Shown here piece by piece: positions 50,195-58,691 of a stretch of DNA of 64,000 bases; within the stretch, counting starts at the first letter, position 1, and every line of letters begins with the position of its first letter. The translations under genes and the position numbers were made by a program. Under the pieces are notes generated by a model. That model was not told the DNA's origin. It did not search any database and was given only the letters and a program-made list of their open reading frames with translations. Source of the stretch: an uncultured Acetatifactor sp. (lineage in GTDB: Bacteria > Bacillota > Clostridia > Lachnospirales > Lachnospiraceae); NCBI GenBank assembly GCA_910589035.1, contig CAJUSI010000079.1, positions 1 to 64,000 of the forward strand. The letters run 5' to 3'.

Positions 50195-52450
50195 ATGAAG
50201 CGGACAACAAGATCGTGCGGTTGGGCGCGGCTGGCGGCATCGGTCCTGGCACTGGTTCTGCTGCCGGCGGGGTGCGCCAGGCAGGAGAACAGCAAGACCA
50301 TGGAGGACAGTACGCCTTCGGAGACCACCGGCGCCGCCGTACCTGTGAACGGCGGCAAAAGCCTCCTCTGGTCCGGTACGTCCCTGGAAGGCGCCTGGTT
50401 CGGATTCATCCCCTCCAGGGAGCCGGAGAACTTCGCCGGGAACCGGGATGATGCGGCCGCATTGGCGAAGGCAGAGGAGCTGCTTGGACGGATGGGGATG
50501 AGGATGGGAGAATCGGTCGAAATCTCCAGCACGGAGGCGGGGAACATGGAACAGGCCATGGCCAGCATGTGGGATGCCTATTTGGCCGGCTCCGACGGGG
50601 AGGAATCCCTGGTGAAGGAGCGGGACTGGAGTATATATGCCAGCTCCCTTGGACAGGAGTATCTGTCCCCCACTGAGGCCGAATTCTTCGACCGGCTGGA
50701 CAAGCTGTGCCTGCAATATCTCAGCACCTCCGGTCTTGATGCCGTCGGTAACCCGGACAGCAGCGGCGAACAGAATCGTTACCGGATTGGCGGCGTAAAG
50801 TATCGCGACCTGGGAATGTCCAGCCAGGAAGCGATGGACCTTTATACCTGGTTCGCCTATACCAGTCCCCAGTACTATTTTCTGAACAATTGGTCCGTGT
50901 GGGAGTATTCGTCGGGTATATTCTATCCCTGTGTATACGAATTCGCGGCAGACGGAGAGGAGCGGGCGAAGATCACCAACGAGCTCTTTGACAAGCTGGA
51001 CGGCTGGATCGAGGAGGTAGAGAGCATGGCCTCCACGGCTTATCAGAAGGAGCTTTACGCCAACAAGCTGATCTGCGAGACCGCCTGCTACAATTATGAC
51101 GCCCTGGAGAGCGACGACAGCAGTTCCCCCATATGGATCTGCCAGTCTCTCTACAGCACCGTTATGCTGGAGAGCACAGTCTGCGCGGGGTACGCGAAGG
51201 CCTTCTGCGCTATGATGAACGCCATGGACGTGGATGCCACCGTTGGCCTTTCCACAAACCACGCGTGGAATGTGGTCCGGCTTGAGGATGGGAACTGCTA
51301 TGCCGTGGATGTCTGCTGGAACGACACGGACGGAAATCCCCCCTATAGCGTCGAATATATGAATATCGGCCAGGGGATCATGTCCGCAGAAAACTACAGA
51401 AAAGAGTCTCATACATACGAAAGGCCTATGGCCGGATGGATTCCCGCCATTGCTGAGGAGAGCTATGTACCCACAGAAAAGGATTTCCTGCAGTCCGGGA
51501 TGCCCGGAGACGGAACAGGCAGGCCCGCCGCCCCCACCAATGTCGTGGCGGTCGCTGAGGGAGAGGGGAGGGTCTCCATCACCTGGAACCCGGTTCCCGG
51601 GGCAGCGGTATATGACTCCTGCGCGTATACGGATTTCACTTACAGCGAAATAATAGAGGACTGCCTTTATACCAGTTCTGCGGATGAAGGGGCATATACC
51701 TACTGGACCAACCTGAGAGAGGGCGCCACATATTACTTCGGCGTACGGGCCGGCAGATCCGTCAACGGCGAAACGGTCTACTCCGACTGGGTGAACTTTT
51801 CCTACACTCACACCGGAGAAGCCCGGTCCCAGGGGCCTGCCGCGCCTGCGAATGTCCGGGTCGCCGCCACAGGAGAGGGCAGGGTAACGATTGACTGGGA
51901 TCCGGTTCCCGGGGCAGCGGTGTATGACTCCTGCGCGTATACGGACTCCACATGCAGCGAAGTGATGGAGGGCTGTCTGTACACCTTCCCTGCGGAGGAA
52001 GGCACATCCTTCTACTGGACCGACCTGAGGGAGGGCGCGACCTACTACTTCGGCATACGGGCCGGGAAAACCGTCAACGGAGAGACGGTCTACTCCGATT
52101 GGGTGAACTTCTCCTACACCCACGGGGAGACCGCGCCTGAGAGGCCTGCCGCCCCCGCCAATGTCAGGATGATGGCTGCGGAGGAGGAGGGGGAGGCCCT
52201 GCAGGTCTGGGACCCGGTTCCCGGCGCGGAGGTATATGATGTGTGCGCATATACCGATTCCACTTATACCCAAATAGCGGAAGGTGCTCTATATACCGAC
52301 CCTGCGGAAGAGGGAGCGTATACCGGCTGGACCGGCATGAGAGCGGGCACCACATATTATTTCGGCGTACGGGCCGGAAGAGAGATTGACGGCGAGATGG
52401 TCTATTCCGACTGGGTAAATATCTCCTATACCCACGAAAACGCACGCTGA
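50195..52450 (+). CDS. Surface lipoprotein with transglutaminase-like domain and three repeat domains
   Basis: 751 residues. The signal peptide ends with the lipobox PAGC (C27). The central part has a transglutaminase/cysteine-protease-like triad: C in ESTVCAGYAKAF (about 330), H in TNHAWNVV (about 352) and D in CYAVDVCWND (about 370). Three repeats of about 100 residues start near 442, 548 and 650. Each opens with PAAPxNV, holds ITWNPVPGAAVYDSCAYTD and ends YSDWVNFSYTH, an FN3-like fold. The protein is probably anchored outside the cell. Catalysis is inferred from the motif order. Confidence 0.8.
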   Translation: MKRTTRSCGWARLAASVLALVLLPAGCARQENSKTMEDSTPSETTGAAVPVNGGKSLLWSGTSLEGAWFGFIPSREPENFAGNRDDAAALAKAEELLGRMGMRMGESVEISSTEAGNMEQAMASMWDAYLAGSDGEESLVKERDWSIYASSLGQEYLSPTEAEFFDRLDKLCLQYLSTSGLDAVGNPDSSGEQNRYRIGGVKYRDLGMSSQEAMDLYTWFAYTSPQYYFLNNWSVWEYSSGIFYPCVYEFAADGEERAKITNELFDKLDGWIEEVESMASTAYQKELYANKLICETACYNYDALESDDSSSPIWICQSLYSTVMLESTVCAGYAKAFCAMMNAMDVDATVGLSTNHAWNVVRLEDGNCYAVDVCWNDTDGNPPYSVEYMNIGQGIMSAENYRKESHTYERPMAGWIPAIAEESYVPTEKDFLQSGMPGDGTGRPAAPTNVVAVAEGEGRVSITWNPVPGAAVYDSCAYTDFTYSEIIEDCLYTSSADEGAYTYWTNLREGATYYFGVRAGRSVNGETVYSDWVNFSYTHTGEARSQGPAAPANVRVAATGEGRVTIDWDPVPGAAVYDSCAYTDSTCSEVMEGCLYTFPAEEGTSFYWTDLREGATYYFGIRAGKTVNGETVYSDWVNFSYTHGETAPERPAAPANVRMMAAEEEGEALQVWDPVPGAEVYDVCAYTDSTYTQIAEGALYTDPAEEGAYTGWTGMRAGTTYYFGVRAGREIDGEMVYSDWVNISYTHENAR

Positions 52451-52598
52451 TCCTTTTCCCGCGAAAACAGAGGGTTTGCCGGGCGGCATGTCCATCGGGC
52501 CGAACCTGGTGGAAACCGGGGAAATGAGACTTTTCTGGAAGCATAAACAACCCGGTAAAAGAAGGAAGCAATCCCCCAAAGAAATCCCCCAAAAGCTA

Positions 52599-52627
52599 TT
52601 GACTATTCCACTCTAATCTGTTAGACT
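52599..52627 (+). promoter_or_regulatory. blaI-M56 promoter
   Basis: TTGACT (52599-52604), a 17-bp spacer and TAGACT (52622-52627), 35 bp before the ATG. Confidence 0.75.
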
Positions 52628-52650
52628 ACAAATACTCTAATGGATTAGAG
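52611..52650 (+). promoter_or_regulatory. Two BlaI-type operator palindromes
   Basis: CTCTAATCTGTTAGAC (52611-52626, imperfect) overlaps the -10 region, and CTCTAATGGATTAGAG (52635-52650, perfect 7-bp arms) lies just after it. Both share CTCTAAT half-sites, so autorepression by the BlaI protein is likely. The half-site differs from the classic TACA/TGTA. Confidence 0.65.
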
Positions 52651-52661
52651 AGGAGGACAAT

Positions 52662-53033
52662 ATGGACACACCGAAGATATTTGAAAGCGAATACAGATTC
52701 TGTCTGATTCTATGGGAGCATGAGCCGGTGAAGAGCAGCGAGCTGGTCAGCCTGTGCAAGGAGAAGCTTGGGTGGAAGCCCACCACCACCTACACGGTGA
52801 TCAAGCGCCTTGCGGAGCGGGGCGTGCTGAAAAACGAGAATACCATTGTCACCGCGCTGGTCTCCAAGGACGCGGTGCAGACGGCGGAAATCGAGGAGCT
52901 GGTGGAGAAGAAGTTCGAGGGCTCCCTGCCCGCTTTCGTGGCGGCGTTTACCAGGCACAGAGGGATGACCCGGGAGGAGATCGATCAGGTACAGCGCATG
53001 ATCGACGGCTTTCGGAAAGGAGGAGAGGGATGA
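52662..53033 (+). CDS. BlaI/MecI-family repressor
   Basis: 123 residues. The winged helix is at about 5-70 (FESEYRFCLILWEHEPVKSSELVSLCKEKLGWKPTTTYTVIKRLAERGVL), followed by a helical dimerisation and cleavage region. AGAGGAGGA precedes the ATG. It overlaps the M56 sensor gene by 4 bp. Paired palindromes in its promoter suggest it represses its own operon. It could respond to cell-wall stress or beta-lactams; no beta-lactamase is present. Confidence 0.92.
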   Translation: MDTPKIFESEYRFCLILWEHEPVKSSELVSLCKEKLGWKPTTTYTVIKRLAERGVLKNENTIVTALVSKDAVQTAEIEELVEKKFEGSLPAFVAAFTRHRGMTREEIDQVQRMIDGFRKGGEG

Positions 53034-54580
53034 CGGATATTTTTCTGACCATTGTTAACATGAGTATTTCGGCTGCCTGGCTGGTGCTGGCAGTGCTGGC
53101 GCTGCGTCTCCTGCTGAAGAGAGCGCCCAGGTGGATCAGCGTCCTGCTGTGGGGGATTGTGGCGGTAAGGCTGGTTTGTCCCTTCTTCCCGGAGAGTCCT
53201 GTGAGCCTGATCCCAAACCCGGAAACCATCCGCCCCGGTATTTCCACGGATGATTCTCCCTCTCTTGACACGGGCATTTCTGCCCTGGACGCCGTGGTGA
53301 ATCCCATGTTTACGGGAGCCTTCGCACCGGGAAGGGGAGACAGTGCAAATCCGCTGCAGATCTGGATACCGATCCTGTCGGCGGTCTGGTCGCTTGGCAT
53401 GGCGGGGATACTGGGGTATACGGCGGTATGCTGCCTGCGCCTGCGCCGAAGGCTGAGTACGGCGGTTCTGCTCAGGGACAATCTCTTTCAGAGCGAGTAT
53501 GCGGTCTCTCCCTTTGTGTTCGGGATAATACGGCCCCGGATTTATCTGCCCTACCGGATGGACGAAGGGGATTTTGCATATGTAGCGGCCCATGAACAGG
53601 CGCATATCCGGCGCCACGATCACTGGTGGAAGCTGCTGGGGATCGTGCTTCTGGCCTTCCACTGGTTCAACCCCCTTCTGTGGCTGGCCTATACCCTGCT
53701 GTGCCGGGATATTGAGGGAGCCTGCGATGAGAAGGTGATAAGGGAGTTTGACAGGGAACAGAGAGCGGGGTATTCCCAGGCGCTGCTGTCCAACAGCGCG
53801 GGCCGCCGAAGGGCTGCCGCCTGCCCCCTGGCCTTTGGTGAGGTGGGGGTAAAGGAAAGAGTGAAGAGCGTGCTGAATTATAGAAAACCTGCCTTCTGGA
53901 CCATTCTGGCGGCAGGGGTGATCTGCGCGGTGCTTGCGGCCTGCTTTCTGACCGATCCGGAAAAGGACAGATATGCTATCCGCATCACCATTCCAGCCGG
54001 GAGCCCGGGCGGGACCTATTATTCCGACGAGGAGATCTCACCCCGGAAAAGGGAGGTCCGCTTTGAGGTGGGACAGGATATCGGAGATACGCAGATTTCG
54101 CTGGACCCGGTGGAGGTAGAGGAGGAAAATGCGTATGATGAGCCGGCGTATGCCACTCCGGGGTTTGTCTCCGCCATGCAGGCCGAAAAGGGCGGATGGT
54201 TCCGGGTGGGAATATATGCAGACAACCCAACGGATCAGGACAGAGATGTATATGTGACCGTAAGTCCGGTGGATGTGCGCATTGCATCCGGAGTTGCGTA
54301 TGCCGAACGTCCCATGCTCCTTGTGAACGGAGAATATTATGTGGATCCCTATATGCCGGTCTCCGATCTGCCGAAAGGGTACCGGAGAAAGGGGGTGCTT
54401 TCGGAGGAGGAGGCCTATAACACGGAACTGGCCGGGGAGGAGTATTTTGTAAATCCGGATGAACCGGACGATTTTTATGTGTACCAGGAGTGCGGCACTT
54501 CCATCGGGCCCAACATAGTGGATACGGAGCAGAGGCAGCGGGCTTATGTGCGCTGGATACGGGTGGGGTCGGAGAATTAG
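53030..54580 (+). CDS. BlaR1-type M56 peptidase sensor
   Basis: 516 residues from the ATG that overlaps the repressor's stop (ATGA). About four membrane helices occupy the first 330 residues. The zinc protease motif HEQAH (in AYVAAHEQAHIRRHDHWWK, near 185-200) lies between helices, with FNPLLWLAYTLLCRDIEGACDE after it. The C-terminal extracellular part (335-516) is not a penicillin-binding domain, so the signal it senses is not obviously a beta-lactam. It would cleave the neighbouring BlaI protein. Confidence 0.9.
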   Translation: MTDIFLTIVNMSISAAWLVLAVLALRLLLKRAPRWISVLLWGIVAVRLVCPFFPESPVSLIPNPETIRPGISTDDSPSLDTGISALDAVVNPMFTGAFAPGRGDSANPLQIWIPILSAVWSLGMAGILGYTAVCCLRLRRRLSTAVLLRDNLFQSEYAVSPFVFGIIRPRIYLPYRMDEGDFAYVAAHEQAHIRRHDHWWKLLGIVLLAFHWFNPLLWLAYTLLCRDIEGACDEKVIREFDREQRAGYSQALLSNSAGRRRAAACPLAFGEVGVKERVKSVLNYRKPAFWTILAAGVICAVLAACFLTDPEKDRYAIRITIPAGSPGGTYYSDEEISPRKREVRFEVGQDIGDTQISLDPVEVEEENAYDEPAYATPGFVSAMQAEKGGWFRVGIYADNPTDQDRDVYVTVSPVDVRIASGVAYAERPMLLVNGEYYVDPYMPVSDLPKGYRRKGVLSEEEAYNTELAGEEYFVNPDEPDDFYVYQECGTSIGPNIVDTEQRQRAYVRWIRVGSEN

Positions 54581-54664
54581 ACAGTATAAACAGCGAGTTG
54601 ATTTATTTATGATACTCATCTGCCACCGGGTAGAGGAGTCAATCGCTGGAATTTTTGTCATTGG

Positions 54665-54727
54665 GCGCTTGACGCCGAAATCTTGTGCAAAACGGCAGAA
54701 TTTTGGTTCCGGTTTATCCGGGTTAGG
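54665..54727 (+). repeat. Dispersed 60-bp repeat, copy D
   Basis: GCGCTTGACGCCGAAATCTT, GTGCAAAACGGCAGAATTTT, then GGTTCCGGTTTATCCGGGTT and AGG. It lies 55 bp before the next gene. Confidence 0.85.
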
Positions 54728-54782
54728 TAAAAGAAGATAGAAGGATCCGGCGATTTTATTTTTATAAAGAAAGAGGCAGGAT

Positions 54783-55277
54783 ATGTTTAGAGAAATGCGT
54801 AGAAGAAAGCAGACATTGGAAGAAGATGAGGTGATTGCCGTATTGGAAAAGGGAAAATCCGGTGTATTAGCTTTGCTGGGCGATGGCGATTATCCATATG
54901 CAGTTCCACTCAGTTATGTCTATTATGATTCAAAATTGTATTTTCATGGAGGGAAAAATGGCCATAAGATTGATGCAATTAAGAAGTGTGAGAAAGCATC
55001 TTTTTGTGTGATTGCTCAGGATCGGATTATCCCCGAAGAATACACAACCTATTTTAGAAGCGTAATTGCCTTTGGGAAAATTCGCATTATGGAAGATGAA
55101 ACAGAAATGAGAAAAGCCATTATGGCGCTTGCGGCGAAATATCATCCGACAGACAGCACCCAAGGGCGTGAGAACGTTGTCAGCCGGGAATGGAAACCGT
55201 TGTGCATGATTGAATTCGAGATTGAGCATATGACTGGAAAAGAAGCGAAAGAGTTAGCGGGGGCGAGGAAGGTATGA
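54783..55277 (+). CDS. Pyridoxamine 5'-phosphate oxidase-like (NimA-type) flavoprotein
   Basis: 164 residues of the split beta-barrel flavin-binding family. MRRRKQTLEEDEVIAVLEKGKSGVLALLGDGDYPYAVPLSYVY is the standard opening, and LYFHGGKNGHKIDAIKKCEKASFCV holds the conserved His and flavin-site residues. Members of this group include NimA nitroimidazole resistance proteins, but most are uncharacterised. The gene is AT-richer than its neighbours, which suggests transfer. GGCAGG precedes the ATG. Confidence 0.88.
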   Translation: MFREMRRRKQTLEEDEVIAVLEKGKSGVLALLGDGDYPYAVPLSYVYYDSKLYFHGGKNGHKIDAIKKCEKASFCVIAQDRIIPEEYTTYFRSVIAFGKIRIMEDETEMRKAIMALAAKYHPTDSTQGRENVVSREWKPLCMIEFEIEHMTGKEAKELAGARKV

Positions 55278-55409
55278 AAAATCCGATAAAAGCGTAACAA
55301 AGAAAGAGTGTTTTCGTTCGACAGGTTTGCTGAAATCCGGCTGTACTTTTTCAATGGGATAGCGTATAATGAAGCCATTGACAAGTTGGTATTGAGAGAG
55401 GTATTTGCT

Positions 55410-55652
55410 ATGAAGATTATGAAAATACTATTATCAGTAATCACTATTATTTTTGCCGGATTAGGATTGTTTAAAGTCTTATCCTTTGACATATCAAATC
55501 CTGTTATGTTTACTTCGCTTGCCACCTTTTTATTATTGCAAAGTATTCCCTATAAAAATACTGTGGGAAAAAGAAAAAGCGAATTTATTCTTACCTTTAT
55601 AGCGGCATTATTTGTTTATGCGGTTGTGATTTATAACATATTTTTAGGATAA
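55410..55652 (+). CDS. Small membrane protein, DUF3953-like
   Basis: 80 residues from ATG 55410 (GAGAGG nine bases upstream). Three hydrophobic stretches (about 4-22, 30-45 and 58-78) make it almost entirely membrane. The pattern resembles small DUF3953-type proteins, but this is a loose resemblance. The gene is AT-rich like its upstream neighbour and shares the island with a mobilisation remnant. Confidence 0.55.
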   Translation: MKIMKILLSVITIIFAGLGLFKVLSFDISNPVMFTSLATFLLLQSIPYKNTVGKRKSEFILTFIAALFVYAVVIYNIFLG

Positions 55653-55824
55653 ATAGCTTTCCGTTTATCAGAAAATAAACAGGGCGAAAAATCGAAAAGT
55701 ATTGAGGAGGGCGCACGCTTGTCATGCCCGCACTGTAAAACCACAATCATCAAGCGGAGCGAGAACGAATCCGCAGTTTCTGACGCAGCCTAAAAGAACG
55801 GCGAGCTTGCCCTGAGGTTTATGC

Positions 55825-55977
55825 TTGAACCGGGACATCAAAGCCGCCAACTCCCTTATGCAGCCTATCCGTCAGATGGTGCGCCATTTAAAAGGCTGGA
55901 TTGCCGGCCTGAAAGAGAAAAAGGCTGTATTGCTGGAAGCATTGGAGCCGACGGTCCGCCTGAAAACAATGGTGTAA
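55825..55977 (+). pseudogene. Remnant of a MobA/MobL-type relaxase C-terminus
   Basis: In the frame ending with TAA at 55975-55977 the sequence reads NRDIKAANSLMQPIRQMVRH and continues LKGWIAGLKEKKAVLLEALE. This resembles the tail of plasmid and transposon mobilisation relaxases. There is no start codon or ribosome binding site. A short in-frame piece upstream (55720-55790) with CPHC and a stop may be another fragment. The assignment is from memory of the family. Confidence 0.5.
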
Positions 55978-56023
55978 ATCTTGGAAATACCGGGCAGGCA
56001 GCGGCAGGAGAGGAACGGCAGCT

Positions 56024-57103
56024 ATGGTAAACAGGCAGTTGGAAACAATCTATATTTTGATGAAGAAAGGCGCCGTGACGGCGGAGGAGCTGGCAGCGCA
56101 TTTCGAAGTATCCACCCGCACCGTCTACCGGGACGTCGAGAGCCTGTCTATGGCGGGAATTCCGGTCTACGCCAGCAGGGGCAAGGGAGGCGGCATCCGT
56201 CTCATGGAGCGATTTGTGCTGGACAGGAGATTGCTGTCCCAGGAGGAGCAGGGCAGGATTCTGGCCGCCATGACCAGTCTGCGGGAGACGGGGGCCGCCC
56301 AGGATGAAAGGATTTTGAAAAAACTGGAGACCTTTTTCCAGGCCGAGTCCATAGACTGGGTGGCTATTGATTTTTCGGACTGGAGCGGCAGACGGGGAGA
56401 GCTGTTCGGACAGATGAAGGAGGCTGTGTTGGGCAGGCATGTCATGGTATTTGACTATTACGGACAGCACGGGGATATGGCCCGCCGGGAAGTGGAGCCG
56501 ATTCAGCTGCTTTTCAAGGAATATACATGGTATCTGAGAGCTTTCTGCCGTGTCAGGGGAGCCATGCGGCTTTTCAAGGTACTGCGGATAAAGAGGGTGG
56601 AGGTGCTGGAGGAAGTCTTCGAGCCGGGACAGCGGCATCAGCCTGAACTATCGTTATCGGGGGAGGGGTGCGGGTCTGAACCGGGACCGCTGCCTGGAGA
56701 GGGGAGCGGATCTGAACCATCGCTGTCGCAGGAAGGTATGGTCCTTCGGAGAGAAGGGGAAGAGGGAAGAATCGGAGAAAGGGATTGGGATGCAGAATCA
56801 GGAAATCCCGACAAATCGGAAAAGGCAGTGGAATCAGGAAAGTCCCGGGAGCCGGAATCAGAGGAAATCATTTTCCGCATAGACAGAAAGGAGGCCTATC
56901 GGATCTATGATAGATTTGAGGAGGATGAGATTACAGTGCTGCCTCAGGGAGACTTCGAGATTCGGATGCGCTGTCCCCTGGACGATTGGGTTTACGGGCT
57001 GATATTATCTTTCGGGCCGTCCGCCAGAGTGCTTGAACCGGACCGGGTGCGGGAGGAGCTGAAGCGAAAAATCCGGCAGATGGCGGCGCTTTATCACGCC
57101 TGA
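56024..57103 (+). CDS. WYL-domain transcriptional regulator (DeoR-like HTH)
   Basis: 359 residues. The HTH is at about 1-60 (QLETIYILMKKGAVTAEELAAHFEVSTRTVYRDVESLSMAGIPVYASRGKGGGIRL). The WYL ligand domain is at about 140-200 (YGQHGDMARREVEPIQLLFKEYTWYLRAFCRVRGAMRLFKVLRI). A low-complexity stretch (about 205-285) of Gly/Ser/Glu separates it from the C-terminal WCX segment. The inserted stretch has no counterpart I know in YafY-type regulators. GGAGAGG precedes the ATG. Confidence 0.9.
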   Translation: MVNRQLETIYILMKKGAVTAEELAAHFEVSTRTVYRDVESLSMAGIPVYASRGKGGGIRLMERFVLDRRLLSQEEQGRILAAMTSLRETGAAQDERILKKLETFFQAESIDWVAIDFSDWSGRRGELFGQMKEAVLGRHVMVFDYYGQHGDMARREVEPIQLLFKEYTWYLRAFCRVRGAMRLFKVLRIKRVEVLEEVFEPGQRHQPELSLSGEGCGSEPGPLPGEGSGSEPSLSQEGMVLRREGEEGRIGERDWDAESGNPDKSEKAVESGKSREPESEEIIFRIDRKEAYRIYDRFEEDEITVLPQGDFEIRMRCPLDDWVYGLILSFGPSARVLEPDRVREELKRKIRQMAALYHA

Positions 57104-57167
57104 GGCCGGAAGGAATTTACGCGGATGGCGGCAGAACGAAATTGAGAGGTATTGGAAAGCCCTGTGT

Positions 57168-57324
57168 ATGATGGAATTGTCTCTTGAATATATCACCGGA
57201 AAGGAATGCATGGAACTGAACATGAGCATGAGCATGCCGGAGCAGTTTTTTCCCCAGATTCTGACGGATTTATATTATAGGAACGCATTCCAATATAGAC
57301 AACATACAGCAAAGGAGTATAAGC
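57168..57324 (+). pseudogene. Possible gene fragment upstream of the P-loop gene
   Basis: The frame from ATG 57168 reads MMELSLEYITGKECMELNMS and on to YRQHTAKEYK, and it runs into the next gene in another frame up to 57410. It looks like a fragment of a small protein, not recognised. The ribosome binding site is poor. Confidence 0.3.
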
Positions 57325-58422
57325 ATGCTCGGCTCACGATTGATTTTATTAGAAGGGATGCCTTCTACCGGAAAGACCACCAACGCCCGGTTTATACAAA
57401 TACAGCTTGAAAGACAGGGCATCGGCACAGAATGGGTACACGAAATAGCGATGCCGCATCCTGTCCTGTTTTTTGAGGAAGCTGGCTTTACGTATGATGA
57501 ATACAGGAATTTCATAAAAGAGCATCCTGCGGTAAGCGGTATTCTTGACAAAGTATCGGCAGCCAGGGAAAATACGGTCAGCGTAGATTTGAACCTGATT
57601 CAATGGTATCACAAGGATACATTTGACCAGACAGCTTATCAGGCATTATTACAATATGATATTTGGAAATTCCCCATAGAAAAGTATCAGCTGTTTGCAT
57701 TGGACAAATGGAAATATTTTGCCGGGCAGGTATTGAAGGATGAGAGTAAAGTTTATATAGTGGACAGTGCTCTTTTTCAATACCAGATTTTCAGATTCCT
57801 GTTTGAGAACAGATCCTGCGGGGAACTACAGGACTTCGTAAGCCGGATTGGGGATATCATCAGGCCCCTCCATCCGTCGCTCCTGTATCTATACCGGAGA
57901 AATGCAGAAGCAACCATTGCCTATCTCGAAAAAGACCGTGGTATATCCTACCTGGAATACTTATATCAAAGAGATAAAAAACGGCCGTATTACCGGGACA
58001 GACCTGACGGTGTGGAAAGCCTGAAACAATTTCTGCGCGACTATCATAGGATGGCTGGCCTGTTGTATGATTCCTTTGCCGGAAACAAACTTTCGCTTGA
58101 AATCTCAAAAGGAAACTGGACTGACCTGGAAGACGAAATGCTGTCGTTTTTAGGCGTCAGGCGCGCCTCGGATATAGAAGCCTGTGCGCCGAAGGGCATC
58201 TATAAAAACAGGGAACTGGGCTATACCATTCAAGTGGAAGGCCTTTTCATCACCGACCCGGAGGGTGTGAGACGCAGGCTGACGCCAAAAAACCAGAATG
58301 AATTTTATGTGGACTGGCTGCCGGTTGTCCTGCGATTTGAAGAGGGCGGAATTGTTTTGGCAGGGACACAGATATGTGACCGCTGGAGCGCCACGGGAAT
58401 GCGGTATGACAGGGTGGAATGA
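57325..58422 (+). CDS. P-loop NTPase of unknown function
   Basis: 365 residues. Walker A GMPSTGKTT at about 11-19 follows a hydrophobic strand (SRLILLE), as in small kinases. VYIVDSALFQYQIFRFLF around residue 150 may hold the Walker B strand and a lid-type region. The C-terminal third (about 290-365) has beta-rich sequence with no recognised domain. The build suggests a kinase acting on a small molecule or nucleoside, but the substrate is unknown. AAAGGAG lies 8 bases before the ATG. Confidence 0.6.
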   Translation: MLGSRLILLEGMPSTGKTTNARFIQIQLERQGIGTEWVHEIAMPHPVLFFEEAGFTYDEYRNFIKEHPAVSGILDKVSAARENTVSVDLNLIQWYHKDTFDQTAYQALLQYDIWKFPIEKYQLFALDKWKYFAGQVLKDESKVYIVDSALFQYQIFRFLFENRSCGELQDFVSRIGDIIRPLHPSLLYLYRRNAEATIAYLEKDRGISYLEYLYQRDKKRPYYRDRPDGVESLKQFLRDYHRMAGLLYDSFAGNKLSLEISKGNWTDLEDEMLSFLGVRRASDIEACAPKGIYKNRELGYTIQVEGLFITDPEGVRRRLTPKNQNEFYVDWLPVVLRFEEGGIVLAGTQICDRWSATGMRYDRVE

Positions 58423-58450
58423 CAGACATGAAAAAAACGCTTTTTTTTGA

Positions 58451-58474
58451 AATATGACATGCTGATGTCATATT
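58451..58474. promoter_or_regulatory. Perfect 10-bp-arm palindrome
   Basis: AATATGACAT-GCTG-ATGTCATATT, 29 bp past the P-loop gene stop. It could be an operator or a short hairpin; no T-run follows. Confidence 0.5.
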
Positions 58475-58530
58475 ATCAGGGGTATGATGGATATACAATG
58501 AAGAGGCCGCTTCGCGAATCCGGTAATCAG

Positions 58531-58592
58531 GCACATAACACTGAAATCTTGCGCAAATGGCAAAATTCTGGTTCCGGCCAGTCCGGGTTAGG
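58531..58592 (+). repeat. Dispersed 60-bp repeat, copy E
   Basis: GCACATAACACTGAAATCTT, GCGCAAATGGCAAAATTCTG, then GTTCCGGCCAGTCCGGGTTA and GG. It precedes the zinc-ribbon gene by 100 bp. Confidence 0.85.
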
Positions 58593-58691
58593 ACTATATG
58601 AGAGGAGACGCCCCGCGGATTCTGCAGAATGACAGCCCCTGACAAACCCGGTATGGGAGCAGGGCGGGTAAAATGAAAGGAGAGCAACAAA

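Noticed and set aside
50153..52273. Open frame of about 700 codons on the minus strand opposite the FN3 lipoprotein gene
   Set aside because: It has no family resemblance or ribosome binding site and follows from the GC-rich repeats of the plus-strand gene, which has signal peptide and domains.
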